Source: Bog-1181 sp964565765
Lineage (GTDB): Bacteria > Oederibacteriota > PGYV01 > Palsa-1178
Direction: 5' to 3'
Length of the DNA: 64,000 nt
Assembly (NCBI GenBank): GCA_964565765.1
Contig: CAZMGF010000003.1
Location: forward strand, 1-64,000
Below the pieces are notes generated by a model. It did not search any database, was not told the origin of the DNA, and was given only the letters and a program-made list of their open reading frames with translations. Shown in pieces: positions 16,492-25,047 of the stretch (position 1 is the stretch's first letter; every line of letters begins with the position of its first letter). The position numbers and the translations under genes were made by a program.

Positions 16492-16734
16492 ATGGCCGAT
16501 GAGATCAAGTACGAGCTTGTAAGGACCCTGGGAGCCCTCGGTGAGGGATCCAAAGGATGGAAAAAAGAGGTAAATATAATAAAATGGAACGACAGGCCGG
16601 GTAAAATTGATATCCGTTCGTGGGCCGGAGAGCATGGAAAAATGGGTAAGGGAGTGACACTTTCAAAGGCCGAGCTTAAAGCTTTTTTGGAACTATTTAA
16701 AACACTTGATATTGATACTCTGGAAATAGAATAA
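16492..16734 (+). CDS. PC4/YdbC-like ssDNA-binding protein
   Basis: This 80-residue protein matches the bacterial YdbC group of the PC4 (transcription coactivator p15) fold. Shared elements are GSKGWKKEVNIIKWND, KIDIRSWAGEHGKMGKGVTL and a C-terminal helix SKAELKAFLELF. PC4-like proteins form dimers that bind single-stranded DNA and can affect transcription or replication. Length is normal. It has a GGAGG ribosome site and is followed by the DUF4004 regulator promoter. There is no terminator between, so it could read through into that operon. Confidence 0.88.
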   Translation: MADEIKYELVRTLGALGEGSKGWKKEVNIIKWNDRPGKIDIRSWAGEHGKMGKGVTLSKAELKAFLELFKTLDIDTLEIE

Positions 16735-16750
16735 GAAAACAAAATAATTA

Positions 16751-16779
16751 TTGACAACAGAACAGTGTTACGCTATAAT
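16751..16779 (+). promoter_or_regulatory. Consensus promoter of the DUF4004-bactofilin operon with operator in its spacer
   Basis: TTGACA (16751-16756) and TATAAT (16774-16779) are separated by exactly 17 nt, a perfect consensus. An 18-bp inverted repeat (16754-16771, ACAACA-N6-TGTTAC) fills the space between the two hexamers, where a bound protein would block RNA polymerase or, as MerR proteins do, distort the spacer. A further half-site TGTAACA follows at 16785-16791. The same palindrome recurs at 16860. Confidence 0.85.
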
Positions 16780-16859
16780 TCTGGTGTAACAAAGGCTATT
16801 ATATAATAAGCATTTAAATTAAAAGCTGTTTTTTGGCTATATTTTTTTATCATAGCAGC

Positions 16860-16877
16860 GTAACAATGTTCTGTTAC
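16860..16877 (+). promoter_or_regulatory. Second operator palindrome, just before the DUF4004 gene
   Basis: A GTAACA-N6-TGTTAC palindrome with perfect outer arms. Over 17 bases (16858-16874) it is the reverse complement of the promoter-spacer site with one mismatch. Centre-to-centre distance to the first site is 106 bp, close to ten helical turns, which would allow looping. It ends a few bases before the AAGGAG ribosome site at 16883. Autoregulation by the adjacent gene is inferred. Confidence 0.75.
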
Positions 16878-16893
16878 GTAAGAAGGAGAATAT

Positions 16894-17514
16894 ATGGATG
16901 AAGAATTAATATCCAAAAAGGAACTGCTGGAATTAAAGGGAATCTCTTACGGCCAGCTTTACAGGTGGAAAAGAAAGAACCTTATTCCCGAAGAGTGGTT
17001 CATAAGAAAATCCACATTTACCGGGCAGGAAACTTTTTTCCCCAGGGTTATGATATTAAAACGCATTGAAAAGATAATGGATATGAAAGAGGATCTTTCA
17101 TTGAATGACCTGGCTGATGTTTTTTCGCCCGGCGTACCCGGCATGAATTTGAATACAGAGGAGCTCATTAAAAGAGGCATAGTGTCGGCCGGCGCCATGG
17201 AAATATTTTTAAAGGCATACGGCAAAAGCGGCGGCCTTGATTTTGAAGGAATACTTATCAGCTTCACGGCACAGAAATTGCTCTCATCAGGGGATATCGG
17301 CGCGGAAGAATGCGCTGCCGCGGTGGCTTGCCTTAAGGAAAATTATATGAAATTCGGCGGGAAGAACTGTGAGCTCATTATTTTGCGCAAGCTCGGGGCG
17401 GCATTCTGTCTGCTCTTAAGCTCCGCCAATGACATATATTTTGAAAGCGGCGCCAAAGTAATATTCAGATTATCCATGCTTTCATGTGTGGAAGAATTAA
17501 AACTTAAACTCTAA
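16894..17514 (+). CDS. MerR-like regulator of the DUF4004 (YhbD) family
   Basis: This 206-residue protein starts with a MerR-like winged helix (SKKELLELKGISYGQLYRWKRKNLIPEEW, about residues 7-35) and the family segment FPRVMILKRIEKIMDMKEDLSLNDLADVFSP. The remaining 120 residues are an Ala/Leu-rich helical domain with no metal-binding Cys motif. DUF4004 regulators occur next to bactofilin-like genes in Bacillus (yhbD-yhbE-yhbF), and the next gene here is bactofilin-like. It is preceded by a consensus promoter and two matching palindromes, so it is probably an autoregulated repressor or activator. The signal it senses is unknown. Confidence 0.85.
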   Translation: MDEELISKKELLELKGISYGQLYRWKRKNLIPEEWFIRKSTFTGQETFFPRVMILKRIEKIMDMKEDLSLNDLADVFSPGVPGMNLNTEELIKRGIVSAGAMEIFLKAYGKSGGLDFEGILISFTAQKLLSSGDIGAEECAAAVACLKENYMKFGGKNCELIILRKLGAAFCLLLSSANDIYFESGAKVIFRLSMLSCVEELKLKL

Positions 17515-17527
17515 AGGGGGATTTATT

Positions 17528-18259
17528 ATGGGAAAATCGGGGAACGACCTTAAGGTAAACGGAAGCATGAGGCTCGCAGGCGGTGTTTATGACAGCGCCG
17601 CTGTGAACGGAGCCCTTGAGATAAACGGCACCCTTGAGTGCGGGGAGCTGTCCGTCAACGGCATGCTCACGGTAAACGGCAGTTTAAAGGCCGGGTCGGC
17701 GGCAATCAGGGGAAGGCTGGATGTTGAGGGGCCGATTGAAGCCGGCAGCCTTGATTCCAAGGGAAAAACTGACATTGAAGGCGCGTTGAAGATAGGAAAG
17801 ATAAAAGTGGAAGGCATGCTAGACGCTGAAGGTGCGGTCGAGGCGGACACCATAGATATACGCGGCCATTTTATGTCCGAAAAAGGGTGCAATGCCGAGG
17901 AATTTTCTTCAATAGGCAGGTTCAAGGTGGAAGGGCTCTTAAATGCGGAAAAGATAAACTGCGAGCTTTACGGCAAAAGTTACGCCGAAGAAATAGGCGG
18001 CAGGGATATAAATATAAGGGAGGGCCAGGGGCTGAACAAATGGCTGAAAAATATTTTTCCGGGCTTTAACATGATGGACGGCCGCCTTATCGCCGGAACC
18101 ATAGAGGGTGATTCGGTGAGGGTGGAACAGACCCAGGCCAAAACAGTGCGCGGCACTGATGTAAGTATAGGCGAGGGATGCGAAATAATGCTTGTGGAAT
18201 ACAAGAATTCGTTTAAGGCGGCTCCGGGGGCCAGGATAAAAGAAAGCAGAAAAATATAG
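17528..18259 (+). CDS. Bactofilin-like polymer-forming protein
   Basis: This 243-residue protein is a right-handed beta-helix of the bactofilin/polymer-forming cytoskeletal family. Short repeats run through residues 5-140, for example GDLKVNGSLKAG-like units such as MLTVNGSLKAGSAAIRGRL and GKTDIEGALKIGKIKVEG. A second, shorter repeat block near 180-235 follows a hydrophobic helix region (NKWLKNIFPGFNMM). Bactofilins self-assemble into filaments that organise the envelope, stalks or flagella. It follows the DUF4004 gene by 13 nt with an AAAGGGGG ribosome site, which matches the YhbD-YhbE/F arrangement of Bacillus. It is longer than minimal bactofilins of about 110-180 residues. Confidence 0.88.
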   Translation: MGKSGNDLKVNGSMRLAGGVYDSAAVNGALEINGTLECGELSVNGMLTVNGSLKAGSAAIRGRLDVEGPIEAGSLDSKGKTDIEGALKIGKIKVEGMLDAEGAVEADTIDIRGHFMSEKGCNAEEFSSIGRFKVEGLLNAEKINCELYGKSYAEEIGGRDINIREGQGLNKWLKNIFPGFNMMDGRLIAGTIEGDSVRVEQTQAKTVRGTDVSIGEGCEIMLVEYKNSFKAAPGARIKESRKI

Positions 18260-18290
18260 CAGCTGTTGTAAATAAAAAAAGGAGGTAGAC

Positions 18291-18821
18291 ATGAGAATGG
18301 GTTTTTTATCGAGCGGGCTTTTCTGGGGGGCGGTGCTGGTAATATTCGGCATCTCAATACTTTTGAAGGCGGTTTTGCACATTGACATTCCGGTTTTCAG
18401 GACACTGGCGGGGCTCATCATAATTTATGTGGGGTTGAAAGTTATCACCGGCTGGCACGGATGTGTAACTTCCAATGCCGCTGTTTTTTCCGAATACAGC
18501 GTGGCTTCAAAGGATCTCAAGGGCGACTATAGCGTTGTTTTCGGCAAAGGGACCATTGATATGACAGGCGCGGATATAAAGGATAAAACAATGACAATCA
18601 GGATTGACACTGTCTTTGGAGAAACAACGGTCCTTGTTGATAAAAACATTCCGCTGAAGATTGAGGCAGACGCTGTCTTTTCAGGGGTAAAAATGCCCAA
18701 CGGCGACGCCGCGTCAATCGGAAGCCTGGCCTATACTTCTCCGGAGTACAGGCAGGGAGAAAACTGCCTTATAATAAAGGCTGATACGGTATTCGGGGCA
18801 TTGAAGATAATCAATAAATAG
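18291..18821 (+). CDS. LiaF-like membrane protein
   Basis: This 176-residue protein has two N-terminal membrane helices (about residues 8-28 and 35-55). They are followed by a beta-rich cell-wall-stress domain of the LiaF/DUF2154 type: repeated strand motifs with FGKGTIDMTGADIKDKT, IDTVFGETTVLVDKNIP, DAVFSGVKMP and KADTVFGALKI. LiaF homologues restrain envelope-stress two-component systems, but no LiaSR pair is nearby. It is the third gene of the DUF4004-bactofilin operon (31 nt spacing, GGAGGT ribosome site), which suggests a shared envelope role. Confidence 0.82.
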   Translation: MRMGFLSSGLFWGAVLVIFGISILLKAVLHIDIPVFRTLAGLIIIYVGLKVITGWHGCVTSNAAVFSEYSVASKDLKGDYSVVFGKGTIDMTGADIKDKTMTIRIDTVFGETTVLVDKNIPLKIEADAVFSGVKMPNGDAASIGSLAYTSPEYRQGENCLIIKADTVFGALKIINK

Positions 18822-18839
18822 GCTTATCCCCGATTGTGC

Positions 18840-18868
18840 TTGATTATTGGCAATATATTTGATATAAA
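18840..18868 (+). promoter_or_regulatory. Promoter of the candidate small RNA
   Basis: TTGATT (18840-18845) and TATAAA (18863-18868) are separated by 17 nt. Transcription would begin near 18874, where the closing stem of the RNA begins. Confidence 0.65.
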
Positions 18869-18871
18869 TAT

Positions 18872-19024
18872 AGAAGCAAGGCAACAGATGTATGATTTGC
18901 AGGTGCGGTAGAAGTAGAAAGAGAACTTGCTTTGGAACAGTTTTCGCAAAGTAATTGTTTCTTAAGTGGTTCTACAGTTTCTGCTTTTACCCGGGCTCAA
19001 TTATTAGAAGGAGCCCGGGTTTTC
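18872..19024 (+). ncRNA. Candidate structured small RNA upstream of typA
   Basis: A region of about 150 nt with no plausible reading frame, bounded by a promoter and a strong terminator. Ends pair: 18872-18878 with 18982-18988 (7 bp, one wobble). Inside, GTAGAA (18908-18913) can pair with TTCTAC (18970-18975). AGAAA near 18917 can pair with TTTCT near 18958-18962, and CTTTG near 18930 with CAAAG near 18947. The terminator stem starts directly after the closing helix. Size and rod-like pairing recall 6S RNA, but I could not match 6S-specific features, so the family is left open. Confidence 0.55.
18989..19024 (+). terminator. Terminator of the candidate small RNA
   Basis: A perfect 10-bp GC-rich stem (18989-18998 with 19011-19020) with a 12-nt loop, followed by a T-run. 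Confidence 0.85.
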
Positions 19025-19060
19025 GTTTATACGACACGACACTCTGTAATCTACAGTTGC

Positions 19061-19095
19061 GACAAAGTTTAAGGGCTGCATGGCAGCCCTTTGTC
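19061..19095 (+). other. Hairpin in the typA leader
   Basis: A two-part hairpin: outer GACAAAG/CTTTGTC and inner GGGCTGC/GCAGCCC, with a 5-nt bulge on the 5' side. It ends about 10 bases before the typA ribosome site. No T-run follows, so it looks like leader structure rather than a terminator. Function unknown. Confidence 0.55.
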
Positions 19096-19117
19096 ATTAT
19101 TAAAAACAGGAGATTTC

Positions 19118-20941
19118 ATGCAAAAGATAAAAAATATCGCGATAGTTGCCCACGTTGACCACGGCAAAACAACTCTGGTTGACGCAATGCTCAGGCAGGC
19201 GGGGGTATTTAAATCCTACCAGAAACTTGAGGAACGCGTCATGGATTCCAATGACATAGAAAAGGAACGCGGCATCACCATATTCTCAAAGAACGCTTCG
19301 TTCCGTTATAAGGATTATAAGATAAACATAGTGGACACCCCGGGCCACGCTGATTTCGGCGGCGAAGTTCAGCGCATATTAAAAATGGTGGATTCCGTCC
19401 TGCTGGTGGTTGACGCCTTTGAAGGCACCATGCCGCAGACAAAATACGTCCTGAAAAAATGCCTTGAACTCGGCCTGATGCCCATTGTGGTCATCAATAA
19501 GATTGACAGGCCGAATGCCAGGCCGGATGAGGTATTAAACATGGTTTTTGACCTGTTCGTCGAGCTCAACGCCGCGGACGACCAGCTTGAATTTCCGGTG
19601 GTTTACGCCTCGGCCAGGGAAGGCGTGGCAAGGTACCACCTGCATGACACAAATACCGACCTGATACCCCTCTATGAGATGATAATAAATCATGTCGAGG
19701 ACACAACCGGGGACGCGGATAAGCCTTTCCAGTTTCTAACCTCGGCTATATCATATGACAATTATCTGGGAAAAATGGGAACCGGAAAAATACACAACGG
19801 AACGGTAAAACAGGGGCAGGAAGTCGTCATAATGAAAAGAAACGGCGACAGGCTGCTTTATAAAATAACAAAAATATTCGGGTTTGAGGGGCTCGCAAAA
19901 ACCGAAATGAAAGAAGCCTACGCCGGCGATATTGTTGTGCTAGCCGGCATAGATACCATTGATGTAGGCGAGACAATCGCCGATAAGGACAACCCGGTTG
20001 AGCTGCCCACCATAGATATTGACAGGCCCACAATGTCGATGACATTCAGGGTAAATGACTCTCCTTTTGCAGGCAGGGAGGGAAAGTTTGTCACATCCCG
20101 CAATATCAGGGAAAGGCTCTACAAGGAGCTGCAGACAAACGTCTCGATAGTTGTGACCGACGGGGAAACCCAGGATTCATTTATTGTAAAAGGCAGGGGA
20201 GAGCTGCAGCTGGCCATACTTATCGAAAATATGAGGCGTGAGGGGTTTGAACTTCAGGTTTCAAAGCCGCAGGTTATTTATCATGATAAGGACGGGGAAA
20301 AACTCGAGCCCATCGAGCATGCCATTGTCGACGTCCCGCAGGAACACGTCGGGACGGTTATAGAAAAAATGGGAATCAGAAAAGGCAATATGACAAATAT
20401 GATACAGGGAAGCGACGGATACACCAGGCTTGAGTTCATGATTCCCACACGCGGGCTTCTGGGATTCAGGAATGAGTTCATGACGGAAACGCGCGGCACC
20501 GGCATACTTAACCATTCTTTCCATGAATACGGGCCGTACCGCGGCGAAGTGCCCACAAGGTCGCGCGGCGTGCTTGTGGTAATGGAAGAGGGGCAGTCGG
20601 TGGGATACGCGATGGACAAGCTGCAGGACCGCGGGCAGTTTTTTATAAATCCGGGGGCGGACGTTTATGCGGGCATGATAGCCGGCGAGAACAGCCGCGA
20701 AAGCGATATGGTTGTGAATGTATGCAAGGAAAAAAAGCTGACTAACATGAGGGCGTCCGGTTCTGATGACGCCATAAAACTCGAGCCTCCTCGTAAATTT
20801 TCGCTCGAACAGGCGATGGAGTATATAGCCGACGACGAGCTGCTGGAGATAACGCCTTCAAATATAAGAATGAGAAAAAAGATTCTTGAGGCGAATAAGC
20901 GCAAACGGGCTGACATCGCGGCCGAGAATATGAAAGGCTGA
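19118..20941 (+). CDS. typA: GTP-binding protein TypA/BipA
   Basis: This is a translational GTPase that binds the ribosome and aids growth under stress and 50S assembly. The 607 residues carry G1 AHVDHGKTT (about residues 11-19), the switch I/effector motif ERGITIFSKNA, G3 DTPGHADFGGEV and G4 NKIDRPNA, then EF-G-like domains II and III and the BipA-specific C-terminal domain. The start chosen is the ATG at 19118, which has CAGGAG upstream; an in-frame TTG at 19091 lies inside the leader hairpin. It follows the candidate small RNA and has no evident promoter of its own. Confidence 0.97.
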   Translation: MQKIKNIAIVAHVDHGKTTLVDAMLRQAGVFKSYQKLEERVMDSNDIEKERGITIFSKNASFRYKDYKINIVDTPGHADFGGEVQRILKMVDSVLLVVDAFEGTMPQTKYVLKKCLELGLMPIVVINKIDRPNARPDEVLNMVFDLFVELNAADDQLEFPVVYASAREGVARYHLHDTNTDLIPLYEMIINHVEDTTGDADKPFQFLTSAISYDNYLGKMGTGKIHNGTVKQGQEVVIMKRNGDRLLYKITKIFGFEGLAKTEMKEAYAGDIVVLAGIDTIDVGETIADKDNPVELPTIDIDRPTMSMTFRVNDSPFAGREGKFVTSRNIRERLYKELQTNVSIVVTDGETQDSFIVKGRGELQLAILIENMRREGFELQVSKPQVIYHDKDGEKLEPIEHAIVDVPQEHVGTVIEKMGIRKGNMTNMIQGSDGYTRLEFMIPTRGLLGFRNEFMTETRGTGILNHSFHEYGPYRGEVPTRSRGVLVVMEEGQSVGYAMDKLQDRGQFFINPGADVYAGMIAGENSRESDMVVNVCKEKKLTNMRASGSDDAIKLEPPRKFSLEQAMEYIADDELLEITPSNIRMRKKILEANKRKRADIAAENMKG

Positions 20942-20979
20942 CGAATACTTAAACCTTTAAAGGGGCGCGGCGGGGAAGA

Positions 20980-23256
20980 ATGAAAAATTTTCCGTACAAA
21001 TATTTCTTTGTTTTTATATTGTTCCTGGCGGCGCCAGCAGTCCTGTTTTTTCAGGGTTTAAAGCCTGGAACAATGCTCGGCGGTTATGACATTATAACCC
21101 TGGGCATGCCGTTTCGCCACTTCGCCAAAGAAATGTTCCTGAAATACCATCAGATGCCGCTGTGGATGCCATACATTTTCATGGGACTACCCCTTATAGG
21201 TTCATCGAATATAATCTATTTCTATCCGCTGAATTTTATTTTAACGCTCCTGCCGGTTGATATTCATAATGTGGACGCTATCCTTATGATTGCCCATATG
21301 CTTATAGCCGCTCTCGGCGCATATCTGTTCATGTCAACTTCCGGTATTTCCAGAAAAGGGTCAGTTGCCGGAGCCTTTGTATATATGACCATGCCATATA
21401 TTATTACGCTCACAGCCGCGGGGCAGCTCGGGGTTATTCAGGCGGCGGCTTTCATCCCTTATACATTTTACTTTGTCAAAAAAGGGCTGGACAGGGATTC
21501 CCTGGCGGATTTTCTGGCGGCCGGAATATTTCTGGCAATGGAGTCGCTCTGCCTCATGTTCCAGCTTGCTGTATACAACGCCTTTGCTCTTGCAATTTAT
21601 CTTGCCTTTGAAATGATGGCTGCAGGGAAAACACAAAAAAAATATATTATAAAATTTGCCGTGTTTTTTGTCATGTGCGGGATAATGACATTCCTGGTGA
21701 GCGCGCCGCAGTCTCTGCCATCCGGGGAATACATGACGCAATCATGGAGGAGGCTCGTTGATTACAGCAGGTTTACCTGGGGGTCGCTCAACCCGAAATC
21801 TTTTTTTTCGCTCCTTTTGCCGGATTCCGCCGTACTGACCGGCGAGGTGCCGGTGACATTTATAGGGCTTACCGACGCTGTTTTTTACACGGGGCTTCTT
21901 CCGCTTATAATAATGCCTTTTGCTTTTCTGAAATCCGGAATGAAAAGCAGGGGGCTTTTCTGGGCGTTTCTTTCGCTCGTCTTTATCGTATTTGCCATGG
22001 GAAGGTTCACACCGCTCTATGGCCCGTTTATCAGGGTCCCGCTTTTTAATAGTTTCAGGATCCCGGCAAGGTTCGCTTACATAAGTTGTTTCGGCGCGGC
22101 ATTTTTGACGGCGGCGGGTTTTGATAATGTTTTTGACCCGTTGAAAAGAAAAGAAGCCGTCAATATGCTCAAGTATATCATTGTTTCCATTGCCGCGGCC
22201 GCTATACTGATATTTACAGCAATAAGCATACACCCGGAAAGGTTCCCGCAGGTACTCTCGTTTCTCGGGCCGGAAAATTTCAGGGAAACGGTCGTAAATT
22301 TCGTTCTGCCTTCAATAAAAACGGACTTTTATTATTTTGGAGCGGTTTCAGCCGCTATAGCCGCGTTATTGTGGACGCTGCTTTCCGGCAGGCATAAAAG
22401 CCCTGCGGCCTTTCTGGCGGCCCTTCTGCTTATTCACGCCTTTGATACCGGGCGTGTTGAAAAAAAATATATTCATTTTATGCCTGCTGACAGGACGGCG
22501 GCTGCCGGAGGCGGAGCTGCTGATTTTCTGAAAAAAGAGGGGGGCGTATTCAGGGTTTCTTTTAAGGGCAGCGGGGCAATTGACAATCTCAACATATATT
22601 ACAATCTGGAAACATTACAGGGTTACAACGGCAACGCCCCGTACAGGATAATGGCCATGATTGACGGCGGCCTTTTTGATAAAATTTCCATCAGAAGGCG
22701 TTTTAATATCAGATATTACCTTGACGAGGCCGGTACAGACGAGCCCGGGTTAAAGAAAGTATTTTCAGGGCCGCGCTGTATATTCATGGACGACCGGGCC
22801 TATGAGCGTTTTTACATTTCAGACGGGGTTATCAGGGCGTCATCTGACGCTGAGGCACTGTCGCTTTTAAAGGCCCTGCCGGATAACAGCCGCGCCGTCG
22901 TGGTGGAAGGCGGAGAAACAGCCGGAAACGACCCGGTAAAGCTTAATTGCAGTATAAAGGTGGTTTCATATACTCCAAATGAATCGAGAATTAAAGTATT
23001 ACTTAATAAAAAGGCGCTGCTGGTAAATTCGTCCCAGCTCTTTAAAAGCTCGAGGGCAAAGGTTGACGGCCGGGATGTCCGGCTTTTTAACGCTGATTAT
23101 GCCGCGACGGGGCTCGTCCTTGAAAAAGGGGAACACGAAGTTCTGTTTTATAATTCAAAATCACCGATATTACTGGGGATTTTTCTTGCGGCGCTAGGGC
23201 TGCTTTTTTACCTGGCCGCAGTCATTATGGAAAAAGCAAAAAGAAAAGCCGGGTAA
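20980..23256 (+). CDS. YfhO-like polytopic membrane protein
   Basis: This 758-residue membrane protein resembles the bacterial YfhO family, GT-C-like proteins implicated in transferring sugars to cell-surface polymers. The opening PAVLFFQGLKPGTMLGGYD and HQMPLWMPYIFMGLPLIGSSN is the family signature near residues 20-75. About eleven membrane helices occupy residues 8-460. An extracytoplasmic, mixed alpha/beta domain of about 250 residues follows, and there is a final helix near 725-750. It lies 38 nt after typA with no terminator, and opens the glycan cluster. The acceptor and donor are unknown. Confidence 0.85.
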   Translation: MKNFPYKYFFVFILFLAAPAVLFFQGLKPGTMLGGYDIITLGMPFRHFAKEMFLKYHQMPLWMPYIFMGLPLIGSSNIIYFYPLNFILTLLPVDIHNVDAILMIAHMLIAALGAYLFMSTSGISRKGSVAGAFVYMTMPYIITLTAAGQLGVIQAAAFIPYTFYFVKKGLDRDSLADFLAAGIFLAMESLCLMFQLAVYNAFALAIYLAFEMMAAGKTQKKYIIKFAVFFVMCGIMTFLVSAPQSLPSGEYMTQSWRRLVDYSRFTWGSLNPKSFFSLLLPDSAVLTGEVPVTFIGLTDAVFYTGLLPLIIMPFAFLKSGMKSRGLFWAFLSLVFIVFAMGRFTPLYGPFIRVPLFNSFRIPARFAYISCFGAAFLTAAGFDNVFDPLKRKEAVNMLKYIIVSIAAAAILIFTAISIHPERFPQVLSFLGPENFRETVVNFVLPSIKTDFYYFGAVSAAIAALLWTLLSGRHKSPAAFLAALLLIHAFDTGRVEKKYIHFMPADRTAAAGGGAADFLKKEGGVFRVSFKGSGAIDNLNIYYNLETLQGYNGNAPYRIMAMIDGGLFDKISIRRRFNIRYYLDEAGTDEPGLKKVFSGPRCIFMDDRAYERFYISDGVIRASSDAEALSLLKALPDNSRAVVVEGGETAGNDPVKLNCSIKVVSYTPNESRIKVLLNKKALLVNSSQLFKSSRAKVDGRDVRLFNADYAATGLVLEKGEHEVLFYNSKSPILLGIFLAALGLLFYLAAVIMEKAKRKAG

Positions 23257-23349
23257 GATTGGAATAAAATCAGTGATGAAAACAGGCGGATTGGTTTTGA
23301 TATGATGAATGGCGGATAATACATATTAAATGAGAGGTAATCGTAACGC

Positions 23350-24882
23350 ATGTTTGCTGATATTGTAAACGATAAAAAAACCGGAAAATTATCCATGCTG
23401 ATATTATTGTTAATTATGGCCGCGGGGGGGCTGCTTCTTTTCGCAAACCTGGGGGACAGGTGCCTGTGGCAGGATGAGGCATCAACGGCGCTGATAGGCG
23501 GCACGGTCCTTAAATACGGCGTGCCGAAAGGATATGACGGGCTGAATTATTTTTCGCAGTTTTACGGCAAAGAATACGGCAATAACTATACCTGGAGCTG
23601 GCACGGCTGGCTGACTTTTTATGCCGAGGCGCTTTCGCTGAAGATATTCGGCGGGAATACAGCCGCCGCGAGGCTGCCGTTTGCGGCGGCCGGGTTGATT
23701 AATATTTTTCTTGTTTACCTGCTCGCGGGCCGGCTTTTTGCGGGGAAACGTATCCGGCTTTTATCCGCGGCTGTTACGGCGGCATCTGTGCCGTTCTTGC
23801 TGCTCGCAAGGCAGGGAAGGTATTTTGCGTTTGAAATGCTATTCGCGACCCTCGGGTTATATGCGTATGCCGGGCTCATAAAACGCGAAAAATTCAGCGG
23901 ACTGACGTACTTTTTTTCCGTCGTATTTTTGTTTCATATAATTTATGTGAATTCCTTTGCGCTTGCAGCTGCGGCGTGCCTTCACAGCCTACTGTTCTGC
24001 AGGGAAAGGGCGCCAAAGACAGCGATGCTCTCCGCCGGCGCGCTTGCAGTCAACGCGCCTTTCTTGTTTACAATCTATAAAATTGACTTCAGGGCGGTTC
24101 AGCCGGGCTTCCTGGATCCGGGCAGGATGCTGGGGAGTTTTTTTGAATATTTAAGGGCGGCGGGCAGTGACCTTATGCCCTTATATTTTATTGCGGCTGT
24201 TTTTGTTTGTTTTGCTGCAGGATTCATTTTTAAAAGGATCAAACCGGGTTGGCAGAATGCTGGGCCTGTATTTATCCCTGTTATTTTTACGGTAATCACG
24301 CTTTTGTTCATGTCGGCGGCCAGCTATCAGCCCTATTTCAGGAATATTGCCGCAGCTGTGCCGGCTGTAATGATACTGATTTCGCTTGCCATAGATACGG
24401 TACTTGACGCCTGGCTGCCTGCGGGGCTGATGCTTTGCGCAATACTGCTTTTTTCCTGGAAAATGCCATCCTATATTTATGAACTGACGCATAAATTCAA
24501 CAGCGGAACCAGGGCTGTATGCAGGTACCTGAATGAAAACGCTGGTAAAGGCGATATTGTGGCTGTTACTTACGGCGACCTGCCTATAAAATTTTATACA
24601 GGGCTGCGGGTCATCGGCCCGCTCACCGGGGAGGACCTGTCCCCTGTAAAAACAGCAAGATGGGTCATAATAAGGCCTTACTCCATTGTTTCGGATGATC
24701 TTGATAGAAAAGACCTCGGCATCAGGAAATACATCGGTGAAAATCTGGACCCGAAAAATTTTGAGAGCATCGTCTTTGACAGCCCGGATCTTTATTCTGA
24801 AAACAGGGAAATGATATCAGGGCATTACTTTAAAAATGTAACAGGGACAACAAAAACAATATTGTTTAAAAGAAAAAAATGA
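23350..24882 (+). CDS. GT39-like membrane glycosyltransferase
   Basis: This 510-residue polytopic protein of the ArnT/PMT (GT-C, family 39-like) type would use a polyprenyl-phosphate sugar donor on the outer face of the inner membrane. The acidic motif expected in the first extracytoplasmic loop is present as WQDEASTAL (Asp42-Glu43). About ten to eleven membrane helices follow, and a C-terminal soluble tail of about 130 residues. The ribosome site GAGGT is 13 nt from the ATG. Substrate cannot be deduced. Confidence 0.82.
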   Translation: MFADIVNDKKTGKLSMLILLLIMAAGGLLLFANLGDRCLWQDEASTALIGGTVLKYGVPKGYDGLNYFSQFYGKEYGNNYTWSWHGWLTFYAEALSLKIFGGNTAAARLPFAAAGLINIFLVYLLAGRLFAGKRIRLLSAAVTAASVPFLLLARQGRYFAFEMLFATLGLYAYAGLIKREKFSGLTYFFSVVFLFHIIYVNSFALAAAACLHSLLFCRERAPKTAMLSAGALAVNAPFLFTIYKIDFRAVQPGFLDPGRMLGSFFEYLRAAGSDLMPLYFIAAVFVCFAAGFIFKRIKPGWQNAGPVFIPVIFTVITLLFMSAASYQPYFRNIAAAVPAVMILISLAIDTVLDAWLPAGLMLCAILLFSWKMPSYIYELTHKFNSGTRAVCRYLNENAGKGDIVAVTYGDLPIKFYTGLRVIGPLTGEDLSPVKTARWVIIRPYSIVSDDLDRKDLGIRKYIGENLDPKNFESIVFDSPDLYSENREMISGHYFKNVTGTTKTILFKRKK

Positions 24883-24944
24883 CAATTGCGCGGCGGCCGG
24901 AAAAGCTAAAAAGAAAAGGTGGATAAATAAATCTTTCGTATTTG

Positions 24945-24973
24945 TTGACAAAAAGTTATCTTTTGGTTATAAT
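24945..24973 (+). promoter_or_regulatory. Consensus promoter of the YYY/Agl23/NHL glycan operon
   Basis: TTGACA and TATAAT, both perfect, are separated by 17 nt and lie about 75 bases before the GTG at 25048. From here, nine closely spaced plus-strand genes run to 36130. Confidence 0.85.
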
Positions 24974-25047
24974 TTTTCATATTTTGTTATTCTGCTTCAG
25001 GGACAAAAACACTATTATATTATGGCTATTCTACCGGAGGTGAAACT

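Noticed and set aside
18872..19024. Assignment as 6S RNA or SRP RNA
   Set aside because: Size and rod shape would suit 6S RNA, but no diagnostic sequence could be matched by eye; the SRP tetraloop region is not present.
18955..19158. 67-codon plus-strand frame between the small RNA and typA
   Set aside because: It runs through a terminator and a leader hairpin, starts without a ribosome site and overlaps typA in another frame.
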